Assembly (NCBI GenBank): GCA_023212695.1
Contig: JALCCG010000130.1
Coordinates: 1 to 49,770, forward strand
From: Sporisorium sorghi
Lineage: Eukaryota > Basidiomycota > Ustilaginomycetes > Ustilaginales > Ustilaginaceae
Length of the DNA: 49,770 nucleotides
Direction of reading: 5' to 3'
Shown here: positions 37,231-47,887 of the stretch, piece by piece
Layout: each line of letters begins with the position of its first letter
Position numbering within the stretch: the stretch's first letter is position 1
Made by a program: the position numbers and the translations under genes
The notes under the pieces: generated by a model
Told to the model about the DNA's origin: nothing
The model's database searches: none
The model's input: the letters and a program-made list of their open reading frames with translations, nothing else

Positions 37231-37518
37231 TTTTTTTTTTTTTTTTTTTTTTTTTTGGCGGGCTGCACGGCCAACACGAGCCAAGCAAGTCAGAAGCGAA
37301 CCTACAGTAAATTTCTGTTTGTTTCTCTCTTTTTTTTTTTTTTGTTTTTTTTTTTTTGTTTTTTTGTTTTTTGTTTTTTGTTTTTTTTTTGGTCGGAAAT
37401 TGAAAGTGGGATTTGCGCCGTATCCAGACTGCCGGTTCTGAAGGCACAAAAAAGCAAGATTTTGCTGCTGCTCGCTGTTTGACCGTTGGACAGGAAAAAA
37501 AAAAAAAAAAAAAAAAAA
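37231..37518. repeat. Cluster of T26, T/G-interrupted T-run and A24
   Basis: Three tracts within 290 bases: T26 (37231-37256), a run of about 60 T with single G interruptions (37330-37390) and A24 (37495-37518). The T and A tracts face each other, so the segment can fold back. Confidence 0.9.
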
Positions 37519-38473
37519 CACCAACGATCGGAGTTGAAATGTCTATCAGCTGTCAGCCTGTCGCGCGCTTCGCCCTCAAATCCTCACTCTCATTGTCCTG
37601 ACTTGTGAGACAGAGACACAAAGTGATACGACCTTCGAAGATTCTTGATTGAATGTAAAAGACGGAGGAGCTCCCAGCGCCATCCCTGTCAGAAGCGGCT
37701 CGTCAGCTTAGCCGGACAGATTTCGCGCATTGTTGCCTCCATTGTTATCGAGAGGAAAGGGCCTGGCCTCGCTGTCAGCTGCTCGCCTCGGCATCTCCTC
37801 TCTGCGTTTCTCCACACACAACCGAAGTGCGATCCATTGTGCTGGGTCCACATGCCGTTGGGACTCCAGGAAAGCAATCAATAAAACCAATCAATCGAAC
37901 AATGTAAATTTATCGTACATGCCAAAAGGCTGGAGACGGGGACAAAAGAAACGAGACGGAGACGGAAAGCAAATTCAAGCCCAGCTCCCGTGTACGGAGC
38001 TCGCCGGGAATTTGGGCAGCTTGGCGTGGCGAGGCAAGGCGAAACGAAACGATAGCGCCAAACGAGCTTTTGATAATGGGTTCGGCTGTCACGGCTCGTG
38101 TGTCACCGCACGTCTTGCATCTTGTTTCACCTGCTCCTGACGCATGTCGGTCGACTCGGACTTGACCGCTTGACCGTTTGACTGCACTTGGACGCACCTC
38201 GAGGTCGGGGGCTGCACGCCTTGCGATGGCAAATGGACTCATCGAATCATGCAAAGTCTTTGTGTTTTTGAAGGTCCGCTCCTCTCCTGTCCTTGGGCAC
38301 TGAAATGAGGCTGACTCTAGGGTTGAACGTACCACTGTTACGGAACTTTTCTTCTACCTTACCTTCCCAATTTTCCACTTTGTTGCTTTCTGCTGCCAAA
38401 AAGTCAACTCGACGGCAAGGAGAGCAGCTTGTTGTTGGCCGTCTTTTCCAGCCTATTTTTTCGAACAAAAACC

Positions 38474-38526
38474 TTTTTTTTTTTTTTTTTTTTTTTTTCT
38501 TCCAGAGCAGCAGCAGCAGCAGCAGC
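38474..38526. repeat. T25 tract followed by CAG repeat
   Basis: Twenty-five T (38474-38498), then a short spacer and about seven CAG/AGC units (38506-38526). Confidence 0.9.
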
Positions 38527-38983
38527 GTGCGTGTGCGAGTGTGTCTTGAATTCGATTTGCATTTCACTCACCTGCAGATGGTGTGCGACCAAGGCTCGGG
38601 TCGAGATTGACTCGCTGAGAGAGAGCCGTTTTCGGATCCTTCTAACCGCAACAAGACCCGGTTTTGACGTGACCGCGAAAGCGCTCTTAGAGCAATCAGC
38701 GACACAGCACACGATCCCATCCTGCGCGTCATTCATTCATTCATTCGTTCATTCGTTGCGTCCATTCCATTCCAATACAAAAGTCCGCTTACCATTCCGC
38801 CAGTCCGCTTCCCCCAGTCACACCAATGTTTCGACTGTCGACTGACCATCTTCTTGTCGCAGTTTGACTCTTGCTTTGTTCCCGCGCTTCTGGAAAAACC
38901 AAAGCCTGGGCGTGTGATGTGATGATGTGATGATGCCTCGTCTCCGCTTTCTGTCCATCTGCCCGATACAGTAGACAGGCAGA

Positions 38984-38997
38984 CATGCATGCATGCA
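38984..38997. repeat. CATG palindromic repeat
   Basis: Three tandem CATG units (CATGCATGCATGCA), self-complementary. A related GCATGCTT pair lies near 39594-39610. Confidence 0.75.
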
Positions 38998-39206
38998 ATC
39001 GGTCGAGTCAACCCTCGTGCGGGCGCTGGTCGAGTCTTGGCTGCACGGCTGCATCGCCATTGTCTCTCTAGAAAGAGAGGCGTAACTAGGCTTTTTGTGC
39101 TAGTGAGATCCCGACCCCTTTTCCCTTTTCTGGGTGGTGTTCGGCTGCATGTTGCCATCTATGCTTCTGTCTCTCTCCAAGTTTTCCCCATTGTGCTCTC
39201 CCTCTT

Positions 39207-39312
39207 TCTCTCTCTCTCTCTCTCTCGCGAGCACAAACACGCATTGTACCCATTCACACACGGAAGAGGGAGAGAGGGGTAAGAGAGAGACAAAGAGAGA
39301 GAGAGAGAGAGC
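39207..39312. repeat. CT tract facing GA tract
   Basis: A (CT)10 tract at 39207-39226 and a (GA)10 tract at 39293-39312 are inverted relative to each other across a 66-base spacer. They would form a stable stem in RNA. Confidence 0.8.
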
Positions 39313-39422
39313 CCCGGATGCATACGCTGTCCTTCCTGGTGACGTCTCGTTTTCGCAAATGCATGCCGGTCACGCCGTTCAGAGAGCCCTTCTGCTCCCC
39401 TTTCGTGCGTGCATGCGTGCGT

Positions 39423-39450
39423 GCCTGCCTGCCTGCCTGCCTGCCTGCCT
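39423..39450. repeat. GCCT tetranucleotide repeat
   Basis: About seven GCCT units, preceded by degenerate GCGT/GCAT units. Confidence 0.85.
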
Positions 39451-41237
39451 TGGTTCCTTGCCCTCTCTCCAAGCGCGAGGTTGAGGCGCATCTATTGAGA
39501 GCAGCTCTGTTGACATTGTGTTTGCATGCTTCGAAAAGCACCCCTTCTCACCCAGCTCGTCACTACCGCTCTTCCGGGTCGACCTCTCGCTCGCTTGCAT
39601 GCTTGCATGCTGGTTCAATTGCGTCGCCATGGACTCAGCTGCAAGGCTGCTCACCCACCGAGTCCTGCATTCTTTCCGCCTCTTCCGTCCATTTCGGTCG
39701 AGCCTTTCCTCCTTCCTCATCTTCGCCCTCTCCCCGTCTTACCTCCCTCCATGAGCTGCTCCTCGCCGCCACAACCGCCACTGCCGGATCGTCGTTCACT
39801 CTCGCGCCTCCGCTCTCCCGCTCCCCCGCTCCTCACATTCACCTTGGACTGAGACGCCACATCGCCTTGCTCTCCCTCGCTTCGCCCCTCTGCACACTGT
39901 GCACATCAACAGCATCGCGCCTATCGGGCCCTCTCGCGCCGCCACACTCGCTTGCTCTTGACCATCTCAGTCCTTTCTCCTTTCCATCCTCAACAACTCG
40001 CCGACGTTGCTCGCATTCCTTCTTCCTCCTACCACCACCATCCACACGACCGCACAACTTTTACCTCCAGCATTCTGCCCTCTCCTCGAACGACTCCGCT
40101 GCAGTCCGCTCCAAACTTTCTCAAGCATCTCGGCTTCCTACTCGTGTGGTCGGCTTCATACCAACACTGTTGACTTCGATCCCTCTTGCCGCCCACGAGA
40201 CGCCACGCTTCCACGCACGAGCGTCGTTTGGCTTGGCGGCTGCATCGCTTTATCTCTTGTCATCCCCACCGGCTTCATTTGCAGCCAGTCTTGGGCATAC
40301 TGGCTGACGCACTCGACCCAGACGACTGGCACACCTCCTCAGTCATCCAGCCGTTCAACTCCATCGTGACTGTGATCCTGTCCACCGACCAGTCCATCTG
40401 TGCATCTGTGGGGACAAGTCTCGCGCACAGACTCTGCCTCTCAGCTTCCTATCTCGCCCACATCGCCATCTACGTTATCCGCCAAGTTCATCACCCCCAC
40501 TTGCCCTGGCAAAAAGACGTCGGTCGCTTGTCTCCTACTCATCCGCCACCTTTGTGCCTCATCCACCTGCACCTCGGCGCCGCCCAGCCCTTCATTAACT
40601 TTACATCCGCCCTCAACCCTTGCAAGAAAAGGCGGTAACCCGGCGTTATTGCGCCTTCTTCTTCATCTGGCCCCCATCGCCCACCATTCAGCCACGAGCA
40701 GTGCCGCTTGACGTCACCTTTCAGCCGTCTTGCTCTCTGGCCACACTGCAGCAGCATCGTTCTATCAACCCGCATTTCAACCCAGAACAAAAAACGCCCT
40801 CCCCTGCCTTGCCGACCATTGTGCCATCGGCTTGGAGTGACACCGTCGGTTCATCTTCGGCAGGGCGTTCTTGTGCATCAACTTCATCTTCCTCCGTCAC
40901 CCTGCAGCTCATCTTTCACACCTCGTCCGACATTGCCGTTGGTGGTGCCGCCCTCCCCCTTGCCGCATCTTCCACCTCGTGCCACCCGAGTCCTCCTCGA
41001 GAGCCTCTGACCTGTCCAGTATAAAGAGTCTCTGTCTGCGATGTGGACCTCTCTGCATGCTCCTTGTGGTCTAGTCGTTCCCTCTCCCTTTCCTCTCTTT
41101 CCCTTTCCCTTGCTCCTCCCCTTCCCTCTCGTCACTCTTCCTTCCCTCCCTTGGTGCCTGTTCTCCTCTCCCTTCCTTACCCCGTTCATCGTTCATTGTA
41201 TTCCCACTTCCCCGTCATCCCCCTTACCTTCGTCACT

Positions 41238-41240
<3 letters not shown>

Positions 41241-41277
<37 letters not shown>
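41241..41277. repeat. T37 homopolymer
   Basis: Thirty-seven T, the longest A/T run in the window, about 320 bases before the ATG at 41599. Confidence 0.9.
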
Positions 41278-41278
<1 letters not shown>

Positions 41279-41598
41279 TTTTTCTTCTCCCTTCATCTTT
41301 CCTTTCTCTTCGTCCAGCATTTCCTGTCATTCCGACGAGACTTCATTCAGCCTTGCCCCTCTCTCTGCCTTCATTTGCTCGCCGTTACGCTTTTCGCCAG
41401 ACGGCCGTCGTGGCTGATCGACGAAGCTAGAGCTTAATCTACCTGCGCCAACGAGCAGCAGGCGACCTTGGCCCGACACATTCCGAGCTCCGTCCATCCT
41501 TATGAAGCATCGCCACACGACATTTACGTTCCCGATCTAAGCGACATCTCCGAACCTGCCACAGGCTCACCAACATCGTGGCCCGCTTGCTCACTGCA

Positions 41599-44059
41599 AT
41601 GTCCGACATGCCTGCTCGAACCTTCAGCGAGGCTAGCAGATCGCAGCGGGACCAGCCGTGGTCTCAGCAAGGAGCCGCCTCCACGCCCACCTCAAAGCGA
41701 ATGGCTGCTGCAGGACCATCCTCACCCAGGCCAACTCACAACAGGCCATGGGACTCTCCTCTAAGCCATCCACAGACCACTGCCTCCACTGGTCACGAAT
41801 CTGCCGAAGAGGACGAGCTCAGCGATGACATTCCGCTGCACCTCCAAGGTCGTCGCAGCCCAGGCCCGCAGCGCAGATTCTCCACCAAACGCAAGACCGA
41901 AAAGGCGGCTGCTCAGGCTTCGAGCCCCAAACGCTCCAAGAGAGTTGCTGCTGATCTTTCTCCAACAGCGCAGGTAAGTGCATCCTTGCGAACGGTTCCC
42001 CTCATGCTCGTGCAAATGCCTTTGGTGATCAACAGACATCGCTGACAATCCTAACTTCCATCCCACTCTCTTACTTTTCGCGCTTTGTGGCCTGGATCGC
42101 ATCGAGAAGTCCTCATCCTCGTATCCTTTGAAAACGTCCAGTCGAGGATCGTCGCCGCAAGCACGTCCACCTGCGACATTCTCCGGACATGCAGAAGAGC
42201 CAGCCGCGAGCGGACCCTCGGCGCGCCTGCTGTCGCCCGACGAGATCGACACTTTTCTCGACTTGATCTACAAGCACCATCCAGAGCCTATGACGGCCGA
42301 GAATATGCGTCAGAGCGTCGACACGCTGTATCGCGACTGGGAGCACTTTTGCGCCCGTCGTCAGGTCGCCGTCCGACTCGCCAAGAAGCCTCTCATGGAC
42401 GAGTATGGCAAGATCTTCAACGGCGTCTACGGCTCTGATCACCAAGCGAAAGCCAGATCCATAGCGCACGAGCTGTCCCAAAGGTCAGCAAACTCCTCTG
42501 CCAGCAGGGATCCTGCGGACCGCGAGGAAATTGCACGTCGCGGCAGTGGCAGCCGACGCAGTGCATCGCATTCGATGACCAGCGGAGACACCAACGACGA
42601 CGAAGATGAGGATGACGAGAACGACGAGGATGTGGATCAAGGCGAAGGCACGACGGGTGGCGACGAAGGAAAGAAGAAGTTCGAAAAGGGACCAGACGTG
42701 TCCGAGGGCAATCTAGCCGAGACATCCTCATCCTCCAAAAACTCCAACATCGCCCAAGTAGGTCGCAACGGTCTTGCCGTACTTCCGCCAGGACTCTTTG
42801 ACATCTTGCGCGCTCATCTTCGCGACGACATCCTGTCGAGTATCATGCCATCGGTGCGCAACGATCTCACTGAACAGACTCGAGAGCTGTTCTTGCAGAA
42901 CCAGGATCTGTTCGGTCGCATCAAGGAGATGGAGGACCGCATACGCAACCAAGACCTCTGGATCCGGCACTTGCTCTCCCGCGAGCCCTCGGACTTGACA
43001 TCACCACCTGTCGGACCTCATGCGAGCGCCACGGGCATGGCGGGTGCAGACCCAAGGGCGAGACCATATTCGGCTTCGACGAGGGAGCCAGCCCACTTTG
43101 GCAGACCACCTCGACAGGGACCTCCCAGCTCGGACATCGAAATGGGCCCCGGCGCGCCCATGGGCGACTACTTTGATGGTCCTGGCCCCATGTCGCCCCA
43201 CGCAAACCCTCGCCACGAGACCCGACGCATTCCGCAGACGAGCTCGACTGGACCACTACCCTTTGATGGACGCATGCCTCCCAGTGCACCAGGTGCGAGC
43301 ATGCATTCCGTGCCTGGCATGGCTGCGCCGAGTGCATTTGGAACAGGTCGATGGGAAGCAGAGGCGCCTCCTGCTGGCGGTTACCGCGACATGCCGGCCC
43401 CGGAGCGACGGCTTTCGTATGCTATCGAGCCGTCTCATCATCGTCGGCCTGGATCTTGGCAGGGAGAGATGCAGCCTGGCCGAGACCCGCGCCTCCACAC
43501 GCATCCGAGCGAGCGGCCCGATCAGGCGGAAGCACGCTACGAGCCGCCCATGGGCCCAATGCCTGGTCAACATCGAATGTCTGTAGGCGACACTCGACGA
43601 TTCAACTCTTTTGCAGGTAGCAGCGCGAGCGCTGGTGGACTGCGCGGCGCGGCTCCCGGACACGCGCCTCCTCCTCCTCCTCCTCCTCCTCCTCCTCCTC
43701 CTCCTCCTCCTCCTCCTCCAGGCTCAGCACCATCCATTGGCGGCATGCACGACGAGTTTCGACGACCGGGAGCTCCATTGCACCTCAGAGAGCCTGTCAT
43801 GTCGCCTGTCGAGCCGTCGTACGAGACTCGCCGACCGCCTCCTGGCTTGCCCGTTGGGCAATCTGAAGCGTACTTTGGCAGCGGCGAACAGAGCAAGGCG
43901 CCCTTGCCGCCGAGAGCGATGGCAGCGGCCTCGCCTGAGCAGGTGCAGAGAAACAAACGCGGTCGCCCGAGCAAAGCCGAGATGGCCAGCTCTCGAGGTG
44001 GCGAGCTCGGCAGCGGCAGCTCGCACCCGTCGGCGCCGTCGAGGCCATACCTTTCGTAG
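41599..44059 (+). CDS. Putative nuclear protein with NLS, coiled coil, poly-Pro and AT-hook-like tail
   Basis: Two exons, 41599-41973 and 42107-44059. The 133-nt intron has donor CAG/GTAAGT and branch-like CTAAC at ~42051, and its acceptor is the first AG after that. The product is 775 residues. I do not recognise the family. In order, it has a Ser/Pro-rich start, a basic cluster (TKRKTEKAAAQ, PKRSKR) like a bipartite nuclear signal, and a folded-looking segment (LLSPDEIDTFLDLIYKHHPE to KIFNGVYG). Next come an acidic Asp/Glu run, a coiled coil of ~65 residues near 350-415 (LRDDILSSIMPSVRNDLTEQ onward), a poly-Pro tract of ~18 (CTC repeat, 43667-43719) and an AT-hook-like KRGRPSKAEM close to the end. 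A chromatin or transcription role is inference. The huge upstream non-coding region fits a regulated gene. Confidence 0.72.
43667..43719. repeat. CTC/CCT trinucleotide repeat encoding polyproline
   Basis: About seventeen perfect CCT units within the coding region, giving a proline run that could vary in length between strains. Confidence 0.9.
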
Positions 44060-44586
44060 GTTATCACGATCGGAGCTCATATCGACGTTTCGCTCCAGAT
44101 CAACACGACCGACGACATTGCGGCGGCTCATAGCTTGTTGGACACCCTTGTCTGGACAGCATGAACCTCGTTTGCATCCCGGCCTGCATTCGTGCCAGAT
44201 CGGCGGTCGCTTCGTGCGTGTCTCTCTCACCAATAGATTTCTCCTCACTCTGTACTTGTGCCCGACCACACCATCGCGTTCCGATACGGCAGCTTGATTG
44301 CACAGCTCTCTCTCTCTCTCTCTCTGACGATGCTGCGCCCTCGGCGGTCCGACTTTGTGATCGCGTCATTATCCGTACGCTTCTCTAATCAACACGGTCG
44401 ACATGATTAATTTGTAACAATTTTCTACCATCATCAACATCAAAAGCGGGACTGAGCCGCAGGGGTTTCTTCTACAGAGTGGTATGTGTGAACGGACACG
44501 GCGGTATTTGACAGACTTGAAGCTTTGCAAGGGCTTCGATGGCTGAAGGAGAAGGAGCAAAAAGGCGGGTGGTTGCTGTGATATCT
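44060..44586. other. Convergent intergenic region
   Basis: 527 bases between two converging genes, probably both 3' untranslated regions. It contains a short CT tract near 44305-44323 and nothing else recognised. Confidence 0.5.
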
Positions 44587-46260
44587 TTAGCCCGAGCAGA
44601 CGGGGAGAGTGGTGTTGTTCTCGCGCGTGAAGGCGAGAATGTGGTCGTTGATGACGCGGTGGGTAAAGCCGACTTCGCAGTAGACAAAGTAGTAGATCCA
44701 CTTGCGCCTGAACACGTCGACCTCCTTCTGCTGGGCGGTTTCGGGCAAGCGGCTGATCTCGTCGTGGTCGCGGAGCAGTGCCGGGCGGATGATCTTGTCG
44801 AACTGCGCCTCGAAGCGGTGTTTCCACTCGCGCAGGGTGCGTGCGTAATGCGGCCCGATCGACACGAGCGTATCGAGCACAAGCTCACCCTTGCTGCCGT
44901 CGGTTGCGGCGTTGACGAGCGAGGTGACAGAGGGCAGGACACCGCCTGGGAAGATCCACTTGCGGATGAAGTCGACGCCCTTGTAGTACGCCTCTGCGCG
45001 CGATTCGGGCATGGTGATGCACTGGAACACCGCCACACCGGCGCCCTTCTTCTTGAGCACGCGATCGACGCACCCAAAGTACGTCGACAGGAACTCGATC
45101 CCGACCGCTTCCAACATCTCGATCGAGCAGACGCGGTCGAAGCGGTCGGTCCAGCTCTGCGGGAAATCGCGGTAGTCCATGAGGTGTACGGTGATCTTGT
45201 CCTGCATGCCTGCGGCGGCGATGCGCTGCTCGGCGAGCGCCTTTTGCTCGACGGAGAGCGTGACGCTGTCGACGGTGCAGCCGGTCATGCGTACGGCTTC
45301 CATGGCGAACGAGCCCCAGCCGGTGCCGATTTCGAGGACGCGGTCGCCGGCGCGGATGTTGGCGCGTCGAATGATCAGGCGCAGCTTGGTCTTTTGCGCT
45401 TCCTCCAGCTCGTCGTACTCGTCGGCGGCGGTGGCGGCGTGCGCTTCCACCTCGCTCTCCGACGGCGGCGTAGGCAGATCGCCGCTCACCGCAGCCGCAC
45501 CACCATTACCAGCGCTCGGAACAACAGCGAAGCTGAGCGGCTCGAACACGCGGCTCCCCGCACCCGCATGCCCGTTCGGCCCGGCCCGCATCACCGCCCT
45601 CGTCCGCTCCCCCAACCGACTCAGCGGCCCGTCAAGATCGGCATCGAGCGTATCAAATACCGCGCACGAGTAGGTCATATCCCTGCTCAAAAACGCCGTG
45701 TACATGGTGTTGCTGATATCGTAGTGCGCACCGATATTGCGCAAGCTGCCAACCTTGGTGTTTGCGTAGCGCCGATTGAGCAGGCCCTGGGCGGAGGCGA
45801 TGAGGCTGCTGGCGATGCTGATGTTCTCGAGATTGCTCAAGCTGGCGCGGTTGAGGATGAAGATGTCGAAGCATGCGGCGAGATCGGGCGTGTCTAGGTC
45901 GCCGATCATGTAGGCTTCCGCGAACCCGAGGTCGGCGCCGAAGAACATGCGCGTCCAGAACGCGTCGTTCTGCACGATCAGCACCGCGTGTGGCGCACAT
46001 TTGCTCGCAGGCGTGACGGCGGAGGCGGGCTTGGTGCTGGGCTTGACATCGGACGAGTTGGAGGAGTGCTGCTTGCTCTTGACCAAGGTAGGATCGCCGA
46101 AACGCAGCACGGCGCCGTCGAGCAGACGCACCTCGAGCTGCCCCACGGTGAGCTTGGAGAAGAGCGCGAGGATCGACGAGCGCGCAACGGCTGCTGCGGG
46201 TCGGGCGAGCGGCGCAAGCAGCATCTGGGGCACGGGGATGGAGGGGAAGAGGCCGGTCAT
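44587..46260 (-). CDS. Cyclopropane-fatty-acyl-phospholipid synthase-like methyltransferase
   Basis: A 557-residue SAM-dependent enzyme of the CFA synthase/mycolic acid cyclopropane synthase group. The N-terminal domain shows DAFWTRMFFGADLGFAEAYM (typical 'F...GEAYM..D'), and GAHYDISNTMYTAFLSRDMTYSCAVF matches the conserved 'HYD..N.FY..FLD..M.YS.A'. The SAM motif is VLEIGTGWGSFAMEA, and FDRVCSIEMLEAVG and WIFPGGVLPSV follow. Family members add a methylene bridge across double bonds of membrane phospholipid acyl chains. An extra ~60-residue low-complexity insertion (Ala/Gly/Pro) sits between the HYD and SAM blocks. The gene is intronless with ATG at 46260. Such enzymes occur in bacteria and in some fungi, so old transfer is possible but untested. 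Confidence 0.9.
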   Translation of the reverse strand: MTGLFPSIPVPQMLLAPLARPAAAVARSSILALFSKLTVGQLEVRLLDGAVLRFGDPTLVKSKQHSSNSSDVKPSTKPASAVTPASKCAPHAVLIVQNDAFWTRMFFGADLGFAEAYMIGDLDTPDLAACFDIFILNRASLSNLENISIASSLIASAQGLLNRRYANTKVGSLRNIGAHYDISNTMYTAFLSRDMTYSCAVFDTLDADLDGPLSRLGERTRAVMRAGPNGHAGAGSRVFEPLSFAVVPSAGNGGAAAVSGDLPTPPSESEVEAHAATAADEYDELEEAQKTKLRLIIRRANIRAGDRVLEIGTGWGSFAMEAVRMTGCTVDSVTLSVEQKALAEQRIAAAGMQDKITVHLMDYRDFPQSWTDRFDRVCSIEMLEAVGIEFLSTYFGCVDRVLKKKGAGVAVFQCITMPESRAEAYYKGVDFIRKWIFPGGVLPSVTSLVNAATDGSKGELVLDTLVSIGPHYARTLREWKHRFEAQFDKIIRPALLRDHDEISRLPETAQQKEVDVFRRKWIYYFVYCEVGFTHRVINDHILAFTRENNTTLPVCSG

Positions 46261-46661
46261 CGTTCCAAAGTCGTGTGTTACTGGAAGTGATGTTCAGGTG
46301 GTTAAAGTGCGACGATGAGATCTCCTGCGAGCTGCTCTCGAGCAATGAAGGCTCTAAAGCTGAGGGGGGTGTAGAGACGGAGGGAGGAGCGGCCAACGTT
46401 GAGGCGGCTCCAAGAGGACAAAGTGGATGGATGCAAGAGGTGACGAGATGTCCGCAAAGCTAGAAGCGGCGGGTACGAGCCTCGAGGACCACCCGGCAAG
46501 CAGGATGCGAAATGAAAGCAGGCTGCGAAGCAAGATTAGCTAGTCGACGGGACCAAGGGATGGGCAATTGCCGCGGACGAGCGAAGCCCCTCTCTGCCTG
46601 ATACGCTCCCACGCCCCGCCCCACTCAGCAAAAGCGCACGGACAGAAGGAGTAGGCAAAGC

Positions 46662-46674
46662 GGGGGGGGGGGGG
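46662..46674. repeat. G13 homopolymer
   Basis: Thirteen G on the plus strand, about 400 bases upstream of the CFA-like start codon. Confidence 0.9.
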
Positions 46675-47052
46675 CATGTCGGACAAGATCAAAGGTCCGA
46701 CAGCCGAAAGTGCAAACAAGGCGAGGTGGCCGGCGAATGAAGCACGAGCGACGGAGGAGGGAGGCAGCAAGAACATCAGGCCGATTGTGTCTTGAGCGAG
46801 TTCCAAGAGCATTCCGCGGATGGCGGGGGCAGTGTGCCTCCACATGTGCAGGTCTGTTGGACAGCTTTCAATGGAGCTGATGCAAGGGAGGCAAGATTAG
46901 CTGAGGCAAGCGTCGAGGTCCGACCAAGGGAAGCGCATCGGATCGTCAAAAGAAGCGAGAATCGAGATGCGCTTTCGGGAAAGAGTATATGAACAGCGGG
47001 CCATTGCCTTGTGGGCAGGCAGGGTGTTGGAACAAAAAGATCGCGGATCAAG

Positions 47053-47054
<2 letters not shown>

Positions 47055-47083
<29 letters not shown>
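47055..47083. repeat. CT microsatellite
   Basis: About 14 CT units on the plus strand. Confidence 0.9.
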
Positions 47084-47085
<2 letters not shown>

Positions 47086-47887
47086 CAGCACCCTGCATGA
47101 TTCAACTCGACCACCCGCTGCGACGTCTCGTCAGCCTACGCTTAACCAACACTCTCTCCTCATCCTCGATGGGCAAACTCGGCTGTCTTTTCATCACATA
47201 GCTTTTCGACACGTTTGAGTATGGTACAACTTTGATTCCTAGAAAGAGGTGCGGTGGGGATGGATGGCGACGCTGTGCCAGAGACGGGTTCGGTTTTGAC
47301 GAGTGGAAAGCGTGTCGTCGAATGCACGCTTACTGTACCTCTTCCACTTGAGCAGAGTCGCAGCCGATCGTCAGGCGCGTCGCATCTGCAGCCGACTGCC
47401 AAAAAAAAAAAAAATAAATAAAATAAAAACACGGGAGTCGGAGCTCGAGCTTTTTATAGGATGTTACACCTTGGTGATCAACAATTTGCAAAGAGAGGAA
47501 AAAAAAAAATATATCGGGGAAACGCTGACAAGATCTTTCTCGATGAGGGATGCCGCACTTGCCCGGCCATCTTTTCGGCAGGCGATTCTTTTTCATGCAC
47601 GGCACTGGTCCTCGGCTGTTGCGCTTCGATTTTTGATGCGTTTTCCTTCTCTTTTTCCCCTTTCGATCAAGTGTGCTCTGCTCTGCTCTGCGTGCCTTTT
47701 GATCAAGTCACATCACACTTTATGCTTGTCACTCTGAGCAATTACAATGGCCGAGTGGCAAGGTGCGCGCTCCTCGACAGAATTCAACTGAGCTGTCATC
47801 ATGATCACCACCATCACCATGCTCGCGACCTTGCTATAGACGCCCTCGTTCCCAACAGCAGCAGGCATTGCCCTATTGGACGCTTCC

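Larger units (their letters stand above)
35173..41598. other. 6.4-kb gene-free region between divergent CSN4 and the putative nuclear protein
   Basis: The largest gap in the window. No open frame shows a domain or sustained coding-like composition; those of 100-330 residues (for example 39318-40307 plus) are Ser/Pro/Leu/Cys-rich and overlap others. It is dense in homopolymers and microsatellites: T23, T26, a T/G-interrupted run of ~60, A24, T25 followed by CAG, CATG and GCCT tetranucleotides, CT facing GA, and T37. From about 39500 to 41500 the plus strand is strongly pyrimidine-rich, as in long 5' leaders. Possible contents are a large promoter, a long 5' untranslated leader, or non-coding RNA. 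Confidence 0.5.
46261..47887. other. Divergent intergenic region of CFA-like and GT69 genes
   Basis: 1.6 kb with no supported gene. It contains a G13 tract (46662-46674), a CT tract (47055-47083) and an A-rich AAATAAAATAAAA stretch (47401-47427). A sequence at ~47749 (TGGCCGAGTGG) resembles a tRNA A box, but no B box follows. It must hold both promoters. Confidence 0.5.

Noticed and set aside
39318..40307. 329-residue open frame on the plus strand
   Set aside because: Cys/Ser/Pro/Leu-rich low-complexity content from pyrimidine-rich DNA and microsatellites, no domain, and overlapped by similar frames. More likely leader or non-coding.
44539..45897. 452-residue open frame opposite the CFA-like gene
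   Set aside because: Antisense shadow; the opposite strand carries all conserved methyltransferase motifs.
47749..47830. tRNA-like A box (TGGCCGAGTGG)
   Set aside because: No matching B box (GGTTCGANNCC) or acceptor-stem pairing follows, so it is not a tRNA gene.
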